A stretch of DNA of 60,224 nucleotides from Cristatella mucedo. Lineage: Eukaryota > Bryozoa > Phylactolaemata > Cristatellidae. Position numbers and translations under genes: made by a program. The notes under the pieces were generated by a model. It had not been told where the DNA came from, ran no database searches, and saw only the letters and a list, made by a program, of their open reading frames with translations. Shown piece after piece: positions 47,445-59,279 of this stretch. The stretch spans positions 107,501-167,724 of the forward strand of contig WPIO01000235.1 of the NCBI GenBank assembly GCA_009760855.2, read 5' to 3'. Within the stretch, counting starts at the first letter, position 1. Each line of letters begins with the position of its first letter.

Positions 47445-50400
47445 GTAAGGTTGTATGAAGCACTGAAAACGTGTTTGTTTATTTCTTGCTGGGGTGGGCC
47501 TGCAAGTATTGTTTACTAGCAGGGTTAGTACATTTTCTGGGCTACCTACTGAAAATTATTTATAGCATGCCTAGATTGCATGTGCTTGCATGTCCTCTGC
47601 AGATATTGCAATGACTGAATGACCTCTATTTATCTTTTTTAAAATTCTTTTGTAGTTTTAGGCCAATGCACGGACAAGTTAGGAAATTGGTTTTCCTCAA
47701 GAGTTTTCTGTTTGCACTGCTTGCAAAGTATTTCTCATCGGCAATTACAGCCTCTTGTACATGGGAATATGGGTTTCTCATACGGGCGGAATTTAAAAAA
47801 CACGACCACCTCGATTGTTAAAAGGACGCCCTGGTTTCCCCCCCCCCCCGTCGGCCCTCGGAAGGACAGATGGATTCAACAGTTTAGCTCTAATGATATG
47901 CGGCGGCTTCAAAATTCTTGTTTTAGGAATCTTCATAAAATTCCGCATAAGCCCTAATACAAACACGGGCACGTCGCATGCTTCTAGGTTGCAGAGAGAA
48001 TCGAATACTGTCTTGCAGAATATAGGATTACGAATCAAGTACTACTCCCACCGGTCTTGAGCATACAAGCAGCAGCTAATTATGCTATTGCCTTGTGCTT
48101 GGGTGGAGTAAACCTCTTCGATCGAGGGCTTAATTGAAAGGTACGAATAAAAAACGTACGTAAATAGGCATCAAAAGAAGTTCAAGTCTTGCCATACTCT
48201 TCACTGCTTGCCCCCGAGCTGCTCAATAGTTGGGCTTGCTGTCACTCAGATGAGAAATGAGAACAAGAATCTACTAGCTAAGGCTGGAAAACCTGCAACT
48301 TTTCTTAAGTGTTTTCGCAGTGTAAAAAGTACTTTCTTAACTAGACGCGGTGGTATCAACAGTTTTGCTTTGTATTTTTTCCATGTTATTATCGCGTTCA
48401 GGGATTAGGTGGTACTAACTAAAAAACGTTTTTCTTTTTTTTTTTTTTTTCCACTGCTCTGCTCTACTCTTGCTATCACTTTCTTGGCCCCTTACTGAAG
48501 ACTGTGTCGGCATTTGCAGGCAAGGCGGGGGTTGGGTGCACCGTTATTCTGTGTCCGTTGTATGGTAGGTCTTCTTTTCACACCACGCCTACGTCGACGT
48601 CAGAGAGCTCTTCAAGGCGATGAGACACTTTCGATAAACGTCTAAACTCCTGACTTTGCAAATGCATACTAATACCTATCATCCTTACCTATTAGAAATA
48701 TGTACGAGTTAGTCAAATCTAACTGGAAAAACGTGTGTATTTTGATTTGACAATTCCGAGTGGTCAGATCGCTTATAACATCGACTGTTCATCTCTATGA
48801 ACCCTAGTTCTTGGTGTTCTCGGACCCGTTGACTGTGAGGACACTGGGTCGGTCCTCTTCCCGATCACTCATTGAGTTCAAGAACAGGTTCACTGTCAAT
48901 GTGGTCCAGCAGTGCCACTAGAAGCAGATAACTAGCAGAGATAGGTCATACTATCGGTTCGTTTCGAACAGTTCAGATTCGATTGCGTTTGGGACCCATC
49001 TCTGGAAACTAAGTACATAAACGACAAGCTGCACCATGTATTACCGAGGTGCGATTCGCGTTTAAAGCGGTGCAAACGGCTTCAAGTGTAAACTGGAAAA
49101 CGCTTAGGGTAACGTACCGACGTATAGTGTTAAAAATTTCTTCCCTGAGTGTTTCACGTTTTTAAAAGTGGACTAAAGGCATTAGCCAACACGATTTCAG
49201 GGTTACTGAAGGCATTTGGTCCAAACGATTGGTGTATAAATAGTGCCTTGTCGGCACACCGACGGTTTTTTTACTAAATGTGTGTTGAAGCAACTGTCTG
49301 CAGTAACAGATTCGATATCCCTGTAAATCCTGACTGCTGAAAGTTTACTGAGTTTAGAGAGAGCTCGAGTGGGCAAGCAGATAGTTGCATAGATGACTCC
49401 CACATATCGTATCACCCACTTCATCGAATAATATTTACAACGCTACCACTCCCACTATACAGACCGATACAGACATCACCATAATCATTCAGGTAGACTT
49501 TAATCTGTACCGTCCAGATAACCTGTTAAGCGAGTGCAATTCCGTCAGCGACAGGGTCAAACGATGCGAAATGTACAAACCTGTTCGCAGGCTGCTGAGC
49601 TGCATCAGCATGAGTGGACGGCATTAACTAGTGTGTAAGACATCCCACCGTGGAGCTAATGCATTCAGTTGATCTTAGCCGAATTTCAGAGCACGTATTT
49701 TGTATAATATGTAATGACAACCATGGAATTACTGACTTTATCGAAGACCCGTCAAGCAAGCTCGTTCTTCGATAAGGCTGCTTTATGCCTCACTACCGGC
49801 ATGGGCTAATGATTATTAAGCCTAACTGGGCTGCTGAGAAGAAGTGGTATATTTAAAAAGACAGGAGAAAAACTGTAGGCCTTTATCGGAAAAGCGAGCT
49901 GTAATTTAGCAAGCTAAATAGGTCAAAAGATTACAAACCAGTAGCGTTTGTTAAGCGTTTTAACAAACGGCTTAGATAGGACCTTGGGTTGGTGTAATTT
50001 GAACATTAGGCGGCCTAATGTTGCAACATTTTTAAAGGTTTATGTGTCAAGTAGTGTTAACTGCTGCGGCCTATGCAATCGTGAACTAGCCAGCAGCTGG
50101 CATAGCATAAGATTTTGCAGCAAGTCAACAGCTGATCGTTCACAACTCATGATTTTAGCCAGTAGTAAACATTGAGCCACAGTAGATGTCTGTATTTCTG
50201 AGCAATGTGAATGCTGATAACGCTAGAGATCTTTGTGGTTTCTCAGGGACTGCTTGAATTAGAACTGTGAAATTTCAGCATCAGCAGGCACTATGCACAT
50301 ACCTAACGGCAAACACGTATCAGTTACTATGAACAAGTGCATGGGGGCTAACGACCTTAGAAAGCCATCACTTTTTCTATGGATAAGAAGTTGCCCCATA

Positions 50401-50601
50401 GGTTGTACCAGAGATTCTTTTTCTATTATTCGATGACGTCAGCCTCTTACTGCATACCAGCATTGAAATATGAATGGCTCTACCTGGAATTTGTAGAAGC
50501 CGTCGTTTAGGCATGGGGATATGGATACGGTGCGTTACGTGTGGTTTTCACTGCGAAGTTTCATTCTTTAACATACCTTCATCTGTACCAATGTCGTTTA
50601 A
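47445..50601 (+). repeat. Array unit 7 intron (B-type), indel-rich
   Basis: Period to the next exon is 3300, inflated by small insertions. It is B-type (TGTCTTGCAGAATATAGGAT near 48009) and shares the private variants of unit 2 (TTTTGATTTGACAATTCCG near 48738, GTTGACTGTGAGG near 48828). A 12-base C-run at 47838 and a 16-base T-run near 48435 occur. About 49500-50150 is closer to consensus. Likely low-accuracy sequence. Confidence 0.7.
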
Positions 50602-50754
50602 CTCGAGGAGGTGGCCATATGGAGCTAGGAAATGTAACCTCTCGGAAAAGTACCTCATTCTATGTCAACTGAAAGCCACTGAGACGCGTCTAGCATCCGG
50701 GTGTTGCGGGCCTGTCAAGTCGTGCCTGATTGTTTGGATATCGGCTGACATCAG
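50602..50754 (+). pseudogene. LRR gene array exon 8, badly degraded
   Basis: Recognisable by ACTCGAGGAG at its start and CCTGTCAAGT...GGCTGACATCAGGG at its end. The acceptor AG has become AA (CGTTTAA), the donor is altered (CAGGGTAGG), and there are several insertions and deletions. It cannot be read as an LRR exon as it stands. It lies in the indel-rich segment, so the true genomic state is uncertain. Confidence 0.6.
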
Positions 50755-53170
50755 GGTAGGGATGTAGAACGCACTGAAAACGTGTTGGTGTATTTCTTGC
50801 TGGTCGGTGGTGCCTTGCAAAAAGTGTTTTACTATCAGGGTTAGTACATTTTCTTTTCTGGGCTACCTACCGAAAATGTTTTATTTATGCATGCCTATAT
50901 TGCATGTGCTGCGCATGTTCCTCGGCAAATAGTTGCACCGTTTGCTACTACGGATACGACCCTCTGAATTATCCTTTTAAAATTTCTTCCCGCGTTTGTA
51001 GTTTTAGGCCATGCACGGGACCAGTTAGACTTTGTTTTCCTCAACATTTCAGATCGCCAGATTAATGATGAGAATTTTCAGTTGAGCACATCTCCTAGCT
51101 GATTAAAGATTTTCCCCTTTAACTGGACTTGCCAAAGTACTCTCAGCGTAACGATAACCGTCTAGCCTCTTGATACCTAATGGGATATGGTATCACTTAT
51201 CTGCGGCAGAGGATTGAAAGCACAATGCCCCACCTCGATTGTTAAAGCGATGCACTTTTTGTTTCACCCTCGGCACGAAAGGTATATGGATTCAGAACTG
51301 TTTAGGCATAATAATTTTCAGCTTAAATTCGTCTTTCTTTTAGGAATACGTCTTAGAATCCATGCTCAAGCCCTAATAAAACGGGGCACCTCGTTCATGC
51401 TTCTAGGCGCAGAGAGAATAGAAAATATAACTTTTATGTTTTGTTTTTTTTTTTTTTTTCTTTCAGATTTCTAGCAGAAGGATTACAAATGCAAAGTACT
51501 CATTGGCCACCGGTCAGGAGCAACAAGCAGCAGCTAATAATGAGCTTGGGTGTTTCGGGAAATCTTTTCGATCGACGGGGCTTAATTGAAAGGAACGACA
51601 CAAACAACGTTAAATAGGCATCAAAAGAAGTCAAGTCCTGACTATAACCACTACTTGCCCCCGTTGAGCTTCTCAATCAGTTTAGCTTGAATCTCCAACA
51701 CTCAGATGAGGAATGAGGCTAAGAATAAATCAGCTTGGAAGGATGGATACCCTTGCCAAATTTTAAGTGTTCGGGACCAGTGTAAAAAAAGGTTTTTTAT
51801 TATGGGTGTAGCACCCGTTTGGCTTCTGCATTTTCCAGGGGGTCAATCGATTCATGATTAGGTGGTTACTCTAACATTCGTTCCAAATCTGACCATTCTG
51901 AAATGCGTGAAGGCAAATTGTTGCTGGCGGGACGGGGTAGGGTGGCACCTTACCTTGTCTTTGTTTGGATGTATGTCCCTCACCCTTTACGTCAGATAAC
52001 TTCGTTCGCAGAGACACTTTCTAATAAACGTTCTAAACTTACTTTTGCAAAGTGCATACTAATCCCCCCATCAATTTTGGCCTTTAGAAATATGTAAAAC
52101 AGTTGCGTCAAACCTAAACTTTAACGTGTCTATTTTTGGACGTGACACTCTTCGAATGATTCATCGCGTTTACATCGCCATTCGCCTAATGAAACCCAGT
52201 TCTTTGTGATCTCGGGACACGGCGCAATGTGAGGACACCGGGTTTGTCGCCCGATTCTCATTTGAGTTTCAAACTTCAAATCGCCCGGTGAATTGTCAGC
52301 CAATTTCCACTGAGGTTTTTAGTTTTGGTTTCATTGTTAAAATAACAGTGGTCATTGGGCTAAGGGGGGCATGATCGGTTTTTCCCCCATTCCATCCGTC
52401 CCGCCTGTTGCCAGGTGACACTACCATAAGCGGGCCCCACTGTCAAGCACCCGAGGGTAGTTTGCTATTATAACGCTGGTGGCAAACGGTCTGCCAATTA
52501 ACCTAGTAACACGGCCTTAGGTGTAAAACGTCCTCTCGCCACTTTCCTTCTATGTGTGTCGTCTCGTCTTACTGTCCACTAGCGCTGTTGCGGGTTCACG
52601 CCCTTTGACCACGACAGTGTTAGATTGTTATACTCCTACAGGGCATTAGCCTTGCAATTCACTCTTTGTACTACGACGCACTTTGGGGCGTGGGCTGCCA
52701 ACCAACCGGTGGCTAGCTGAGTGTGCATCGTCGGTAACTCGACGGTGTCTTTTACGATGGTGGAGCACGGCAGGACGATTTCGTACCCGGTGTAAAAATC
52801 CGGCCACGGTGCTGAATGGTTTGACCTGTGTAGTTCGTCGGAGAGACAGCTTCTGGTGGAGCATGTCAGTAAGTTGCATAGGATGACTCCCACTTTTCAG
52901 TATCCCTTCATCGGATAAGAGTCGCGAAACGACTGAGCACGGAACGGGGAACTATTACCTCCAGCAAACCATCTTATATTTTTCGTGATCTTTCTCTTCC
53001 AGTACAGACGGTTAAGGGCATGCAAATTCCGTCCTTCGCGACCTTAGTCCAACCGATTTGCCCAAACAAAAATCGTCAGCACCTCTTTCGCATGGTTATT
53101 TGATCGGCGGCATTCAGCATGAGTGGACAACATTAACACTAGGTTATTTTACGACGGCAACTTCCTGACC
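50755..53170 (+). repeat. Array unit 8 intron (A-type), strongly indel-rich, incomplete
   Basis: Follows the unit order, with the A-type marker CGCCAGATTAATGATGAG near 51055, CTTGGGTGTTTCGGGAAATC near 51545, GATGGTGGAGCACGGCAGGA near 52757 and CAGCATGAGTGGACAACATT near 53115. It is stretched by ~20% through scattered insertions. A 16-base T-run lies at 51444. Similarity to this phase of the unit ends near 53170. Confidence 0.65.
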
Positions 53171-53199
53171 GTAACCTAGCTGGGAAGTCTAAAGACAGC

Positions 53200-55362
53200 C
53201 TCGCGAGTGGTCAGTATTGATCCTTTTCTTTCGCGCAGTTGGCGTAGGCATCTAGGGCATTAGCCGTATTTGTATGCAGTGTAATGAGCAACCAGGCAAA
53301 GACTGCTTTTGGTTCGAAGTAAGACCCAGTTCAAGCAGGGATGTTTTGGTTGGGAGGGGTCCTTGTAAAGGTAGGGATTATTACAGATTCATTCTTCAGA
53401 CGCTTGTAATTAAAACAGCTGATTGATGTGGACTTACTATCCGTACTGATCGATTTTGCTAAGCTCTGCAAACGATATAACGTTGGGTTCGATTTAACTT
53501 GACGGGGATATTTCTTGATGTGCTAGCATACGAGATGATTAGCTTTTTGACAAATCTTACCTTTCTAACGTACCTAGTTTCCTTGACGAATCCTCGGACA
53601 CTGACGGACTATGAGGGGCAATAGCTAGTCTTCAAAAATTGAATGTAAGTTTATACTGGACAAATCTACTGGGAATCATCAGCCCTGTACTATTAGATGG
53701 TTTTGTTTTTTGGTTTTTGCAGTCACAGCCTGTGGTTTCTAAACGGGTGTTCAAATGTTCTCCGCCTTCTCCCCCGTACGACGCGGCCACATAAAACAAG
53801 TTGTACGCAGCGGATGTTTAACGAGACGGGTACTCTGCTATCCGTTGCCTCCTGGTGCGCTTGGTTGTTTAATTAACTAGCGCATCTGTCTTAGGGGATG
53901 AGCTTTCTAGTTATTTTTCTACCTCAAGGTTTAGTGTACGGTGTTGACGAATGGAGGTAAGGCAAATAGTCAAGGACATTCGTTGTGGAGGGCCCTTGGT
54001 CACGGTTGTGTTTGTAATTTGGTCCCCGTGCTCTCGGTCACCGAGAATTTCGTAACTAGTTCAGAGATGGGCAACGCCCCGTGTAATGCAAAATTTACTT
54101 GGTTGAAGTTTTGGCGTTCGGAGAGAGTTCTTGTCGTGCAGCATTGTTTCCCGGATCACTAACACCTTTCAGTATCCCTTCATGAATTAATTGCTCGAAA
54201 CCATTAACAATGCAACTTCGGCCACAGCATCACGTGTACTTTCGTTACGTATTCGCTCCATTCGCCATCGTCCGCTAAGCCATGAAATTAGCATATGCCG
54301 ACTGGCTTTTAAACGATGCAGAACTGTGGCAGCTTTCGGTTTCTGTATCGGACTGCATCGGAGTGATTGGAGCCGCACTCACTTGTCTTCTGAGACGATG
54401 TGCGCCCTGCTGCTATTACATCCAGTTTAGAGTACCCGAATGGCGGGAAGCACGTTCTTGTCTGACATCGGTCCACAGCATAGAAGAATTGACTTTTTAA
54501 AAAGGCCCATCGAAAAAGCTCGCTTTTCGAGATTCCGGCATTATGCCTAACACAGGCATAGCCTAATTATATTAGCATACTAACGGGGACGCTGAGACTA
54601 AGTGATCTTTGTTTAGGCAAAAGAAAAACCTGAATCGTTCCGTGTAAAATGCCGTACGATTTAGCAAGCCGATTACGTGAATGATTACAAACGTTAGTGT
54701 TTGGTTAGCGTTTAAAAAATACAGTTTTCTGCAGACATTGGTTTGTAACGTTACGCGACCCAAGGCTACAACATTTTAAAGGTTTCAATTTCAGTAAATT
54801 GTATCGATTGCTGCAGGATGTAAGCCAGCAGTGATGTTAACAGCAGCTGGTGACCTGATATACTTTCTACAAGTCAGTGAGCTACTCTTCCCGAAACTAC
54901 AAAGCTGGCCTTTTCAAAACTTTGAGCCGTTAGTAGATCTCTATATTTTCTGCCACCAATCAATGCTATTAATGGCCATGATCGTTTTTGTGCTTTTTAA
55001 ACTGACAACCTGAATTTGTACTGAATTGTATTCGTTGGAAAAACCGCTGGTTGTGACCATAAATTCAAGAGCCAAACTGATCATCGTTACTAACTGAGTG
55101 CTTGGTTGCTAATGACGTAAGCAGGCCATTATCGTTACTTGTATAAGAAGGGGCTGATAGGTTACAAAAGTTGTCATCTCAAACATTCAATTACATTCAG
55201 CTCTTTTCTGCATACCTGCTGCATTCGAATATGGTGGGTTTTGCCTTGAAGGTTTGTGGCAATCTTAATTCGTGGCGTATGTAGACATCTTAAATGATTT
55301 TAGTCGGTTTTTACCTGCGAATTTTCTTTTACGTATCTTTCATCGGCTCCCGATGCCCACAA
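53200..55362 (+). repeat. Array unit 9: diverged right-edge partial copy
   Basis: Similarity jumps back to mid-unit and then runs in order: AACGTACCTAGTTTCC near 53573, CAGTATCCCTTCAT near 54170, GATTTAGCAAGCCGATTACG near 54658, GCTACAACATTTTAAAGG near 54765, GGGGCTGATAGGTTACA near 55149, GCATACCTGCTGCATTCGAA near 55212. Differences are mostly substitutions, unlike the preceding indel-rich stretch, so this looks like a genuinely old copy. Confidence 0.75.
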
Positions 55363-55500
55363 CTCGAGGCTCAATATCGGCCCTAATATCAATAATCTGC
55401 TTTTTGCCCTCAAGCGAGCTACTACTAACAATTTCCGCCACTGTTCCTAGCTACACAGAGGCGTCTTGAAAGAGAGAAGTTCTTCTAAGGGTGGTTATAA
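55363..55500 (+). pseudogene. Relic of an LRR array exon
   Basis: At the position where the exon should begin, CTCGAGGCTCAATATCGGCC resembles CTCGAGGAGCTCGATATCAGC, but the acceptor (CGTTTAG) is replaced by GCCCACAA. After about 25 bases the similarity fades, and a stop (TAG at 55448) follows. It marks the right limit of the array. Confidence 0.5.
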
Positions 55501-57915
55501 GCAACCGGATTATTCTTATCCTATTCTTCTTTGTCCTTCCTTTGTCCCATGAGACAACCAAATAGCAAGTTTCATCAATGCGCCGATCTGCGAAGCTGAC
55601 CTTTTCTGCTAACCCAACAGGAATCGATTCCCTGAAATAAAATTGGCTTCTAATAACCTGCTTTTCTAGCTGAGACTGGACGGTAGGTATATTTAAAGTT
55701 TAGCTATCTTGTGTTACCTATTTTGTGTTCTAAAACTTCGACCTTTCTTTGCTTAGGATAAGGAAAGAATTCACATGTTCGCTGTCTCAAATTCTGAGAA
55801 ACGGTTTGGTGTGAATGAGAACTTATTGTTTTTTTAATTGACTTTATATTTGCCCTGGTAGGGCGTGGTTAAGCTGACCATCAAAAATAATTGCTAAGAT
55901 GGCCATGTGGATCTGAAATCAATCATGTGGAATGCTAAGGCTCTTGCAATTTGCTAGATATCGTGATGTCGATTTATTAAGCCTCAAATCGAAGGAATAT
56001 TAATTTCAAGACAGGTCATAAGTATCAGTCGAGATGACCGTTAAGTTACGAACGTACATGTAGAAGGTATGACTGTTTATTTTTTTTATAATATAGAGCC
56101 TTATTATAATAATAACGAGTGTACTTTTATTGTATAGGGTTTAGCCTGACTGAGTACCATTTTCTGTCGTAAAGTTTGTGTCGGGGATATAAAATTACCG
56201 ACAATTTTTGTGATAGATACCAAAGTGGGGGTCCTGCGATTGCTTGGTCTTTTAGAGTGTTGGTAGACTCTATTTTGTGCAATAGGTGTAAGTTATTCAG
56301 ACTAGGCAGTCTGACTAGTGGTGTCAGAGGTTTATACATAAGCACTCATGACTCCTGAAAATAGCTATCCTACATTTCGGGCAATAAGGTGTGTGAAATA
56401 GGGCCGCATAAAACATGGTCCAAAATAATAATCAGCTTTCAACTTTTGGTCGACTGTGGGCGATTTCTCAAGCGACATAGATAGGTTTGGTGCCATAATC
56501 CAAGTTTGATCCGATCTAAGTGTCAATGTCGTTTACTTTGTGCCGGAAACAATCGTAATCTGGTGCCAAATAGTGTTTTGTAATATTGTAGCATAGGTCA
56601 GCTGAATTTCAATATACTATGTAGATAATGAACCAATATTGAGTTTTAGCTAGCAACGGCATAAAGAAAGATCTGTAGATGCCCAAAATGAGGTGGCCTT
56701 AAATCGAATACTCGCAATTCAAAGCTCCGGGTAGTTCTTACACTCTGACCTAATGGGCCGGGGGCATTGTCTTGACTCATTCATACCTTGCTGTACTTAT
56801 GGGTCACTGTTTTCATGGGTGGTCGTCGTGGGCTTAGGGTCGCAAATGGACGCGTAAACATATTAGATGCTCCAGTTCTAATGGCTTTAATGACCAGTTG
56901 GCAGCTGAGATGGTTTTGGCTTTCAGGAAACCAGAACATTCTTGCCACTAATCCACACACATTCTTACTACAGACATCTACAGTTTTCCTTCTCCTTTTC
57001 CTGAATCAGCAACACACACATTCAGTCTAGCTTTCATGAGCTGCTGTATCATGCCCTTCTCTGTTGCCATACCGCTTTCTGGGGCACAGCTAATGCTCGT
57101 GACTTGTCCATTGTGGCACAAGAATGAACATTCGCTGGCAATTGGGGGACGTGCACACTGACAAGTTTCTTTCGCTTTTGAATGTAATATGTATCTACGT
57201 CTGTAACTCCACAAGCCGGAGAGTTTTGTATAAGCTCACTCACCCAGCCTAAGTCGGCTTTCGGTACGCATTCGTAGCCACAGACTTCGTCTCACGTACA
57301 AAGAAAAGTGGGAAGCATAGCAGAGTCCGGAGAGCAGAATTGAAGTAGTTAGTACCATAGAATTAGCAGCTCAGGACCGCTTGAAAAGGATGTGCCATAG
57401 TCGGCAGTAAGGAGAGTATGTGTCGTTGCTTCAGGAGAACCCCAGCCGTTGTGGCTTTCAGTTACATATAGAGGTAAGACACTAACTTATGGCTTCCTGG
57501 CGAACAATGACCAGCGGCACTGATATCCCTCCCTACGTTTGGGGATCTGAGACAGTTTAGCAATGTGCTAGTTATTCTGATGTGCATCGAAAGGCCTTTC
57601 AGAATGGTTTCTGGTTATGACTTGTGCCATATGCTTTTGAGAGATCTTTACCAAGCAGCAGTATTGATTTACCCTGATCCAGCTAGTTTTGAAGGTCGCT
57701 CTTAGCCCTTAGTGAAAGGAACACAAAAGCCCAAATGTCCGTGCAGCAATTGTCTGTGATGATGCAATAGCCGACTGCACCAAATTAAGAATGGAGGCCC
57801 CTGAGACTGGTTCTACACTGCTTGTCTCTGTCTGGTAGTCCATGAGCACTGGCTTGACAGACATTCGTATTTACCTATTTGCCAGCAGCCATGATTGTTG
57901 CACATATTTTCTTAG
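55501..57915 (+). other. Intronic sequence, nothing recognised
   Basis: Between the array relic and the next LRR exon. No LRR-like frame or known repeat was found. Frames at 56127-56358 and 56788-57243 on either strand carry no motif I recognise. Confidence 0.4.
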
Positions 57916-58020
57916 TTGGAGGTCTTTTGGGCTTCAAACAACCGGTTGAAATCTTACCCTGATGTGACTTTGCATATGAAGAATCTTCGTTGGCTTGACC
58001 TTTCGAACAACAACTACACG
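57916..58020 (+). CDS. LRR gene, post-array exon
   Basis: A 35-codon stretch is flanked by an acceptor (TTGCACATATTTTCTTAG|) and a donor (|GTAGGTGTGC), phase 0 at both ends like the array exons. It reads LEVFWASNNRLKSYPDV then TLHMKNLRWLDLSNNNYT: one complete 23-residue LRR and the start of the next. It is not a copy of the 47-codon exon (different sequence and length), but it continues the solenoid pattern directly after an LTS ending (LTS|LEVFWAS). This shows the gene crosses the whole array, at least 34 kb, and that further exons must lie to the right. I did not find the next exon or a stop codon within the window. The alternative, that it belongs to a separate LRR gene or a pseudogene, is less likely given strand and phase. 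Confidence 0.75.
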
Positions 58021-59279
58021 GTAGGTGTGCTTCATGCGTTATATTCCTTCAGTCGTCGTTTGCGGGTCCAGTAAATGGAAATTGAACAGTTAGAAGGCAT
58101 AGCAGCGGTTTTTCATTCTGTCTCTGTATGCTTTTATATGTTCGTTTCCACTATTAATATTAGTACATTGAAGGCAACAATGAAGCAAGAAACTTCAAGA
58201 AAAATCCTTAAATTTTTCGCTTGGGTATTTTCAAAATTACTTGACTAAGTTCTAGTAAATAGATTTTGTTCGTTGTAGGCAGTCTACAAATTTATTGTTC
58301 TAATTATAATCAACATTATTGGTAATATCAGAAACCATCTATCCCACTTTTACTGTAAGGTTCTTGTGCAGCTACTTCTCCCGTTGGTACTATTCCTGTT
58401 TTGGAATGCCACCTGTTGCAGAAAGCAGCCGATAGCTTGGGGGTCTGTTGTTCCTACCAGTCGCCATAAGCCCCACAGGCTTGACTTTAACGTTCTGGGC
58501 TACTTTTTACATTTGGAGTGTGACCGATCCTAATAATCTCCTTATCTAGGGCAGGGGCACGTCACGAACGAAGTTTCCGGCTCTAGTTTGTTTAATGGGT
58601 TTGTATTGTAAGCTCGTGATAAACACAGAGAAGTTAACAGTTACCAGGTAGCACTCATGACAAGCTTTAGAGTAAATGGCATAGGGTAAACAAAGCTGTA
58701 TGCACACGAGTGCGAAGCGACTGCAAAACCACAGCGACGGGAACATTCAAACTGAAGCACCTCGGTATGAACACCAGTTTATTTTCCCTTAAGTCCTAAT
58801 ATACACGTTTCCCGGTCGAGATCTGAATGTATAGAGTACGAGTTTAATTTGCTCCGTGCCAGAGATCTTAACTCCAAAAAACTCGTGTCAAGTTATTTTT
58901 CCGTATTAAATTACTTAAAATTTAAATAATCAGCGAAGGAGAGGTCCAGTAAACTGCGACTTTCGTCACATCCTTTAAATTAAAAAATTTACTAATAAAT
59001 AAATAATATTATTCTAAAAACGGTACAATAGAATGTCTTGCAAAAAACTGGTGGCATCAATCCTTACCTACAGGAATAACTTGGAGATCAGACGACTTGA
59101 AGATGCTAATAGAGTTGGAGGAGAAAGGCTGAAATGAATATCTGAATCTAATTAACTGACTTTTGCCTTTTTCGCCATGCTTTCCTCGCTTTCAGTTTAT
59201 TTGCAGGGCCTTTATGGGAACGAGCCTATTGTTATCAGTTGTGCTATGAACTCTCACAGGATGATATTGCCTAAAAGGA
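58021..59279 (+). other. Intronic or intergenic, no exon recognised
   Basis: Downstream of the GTAGGT donor. A frame after TTTATTTGCAG (near 59205) was considered as an exon but has no LRR pattern, so it is not called. Confidence 0.4.
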
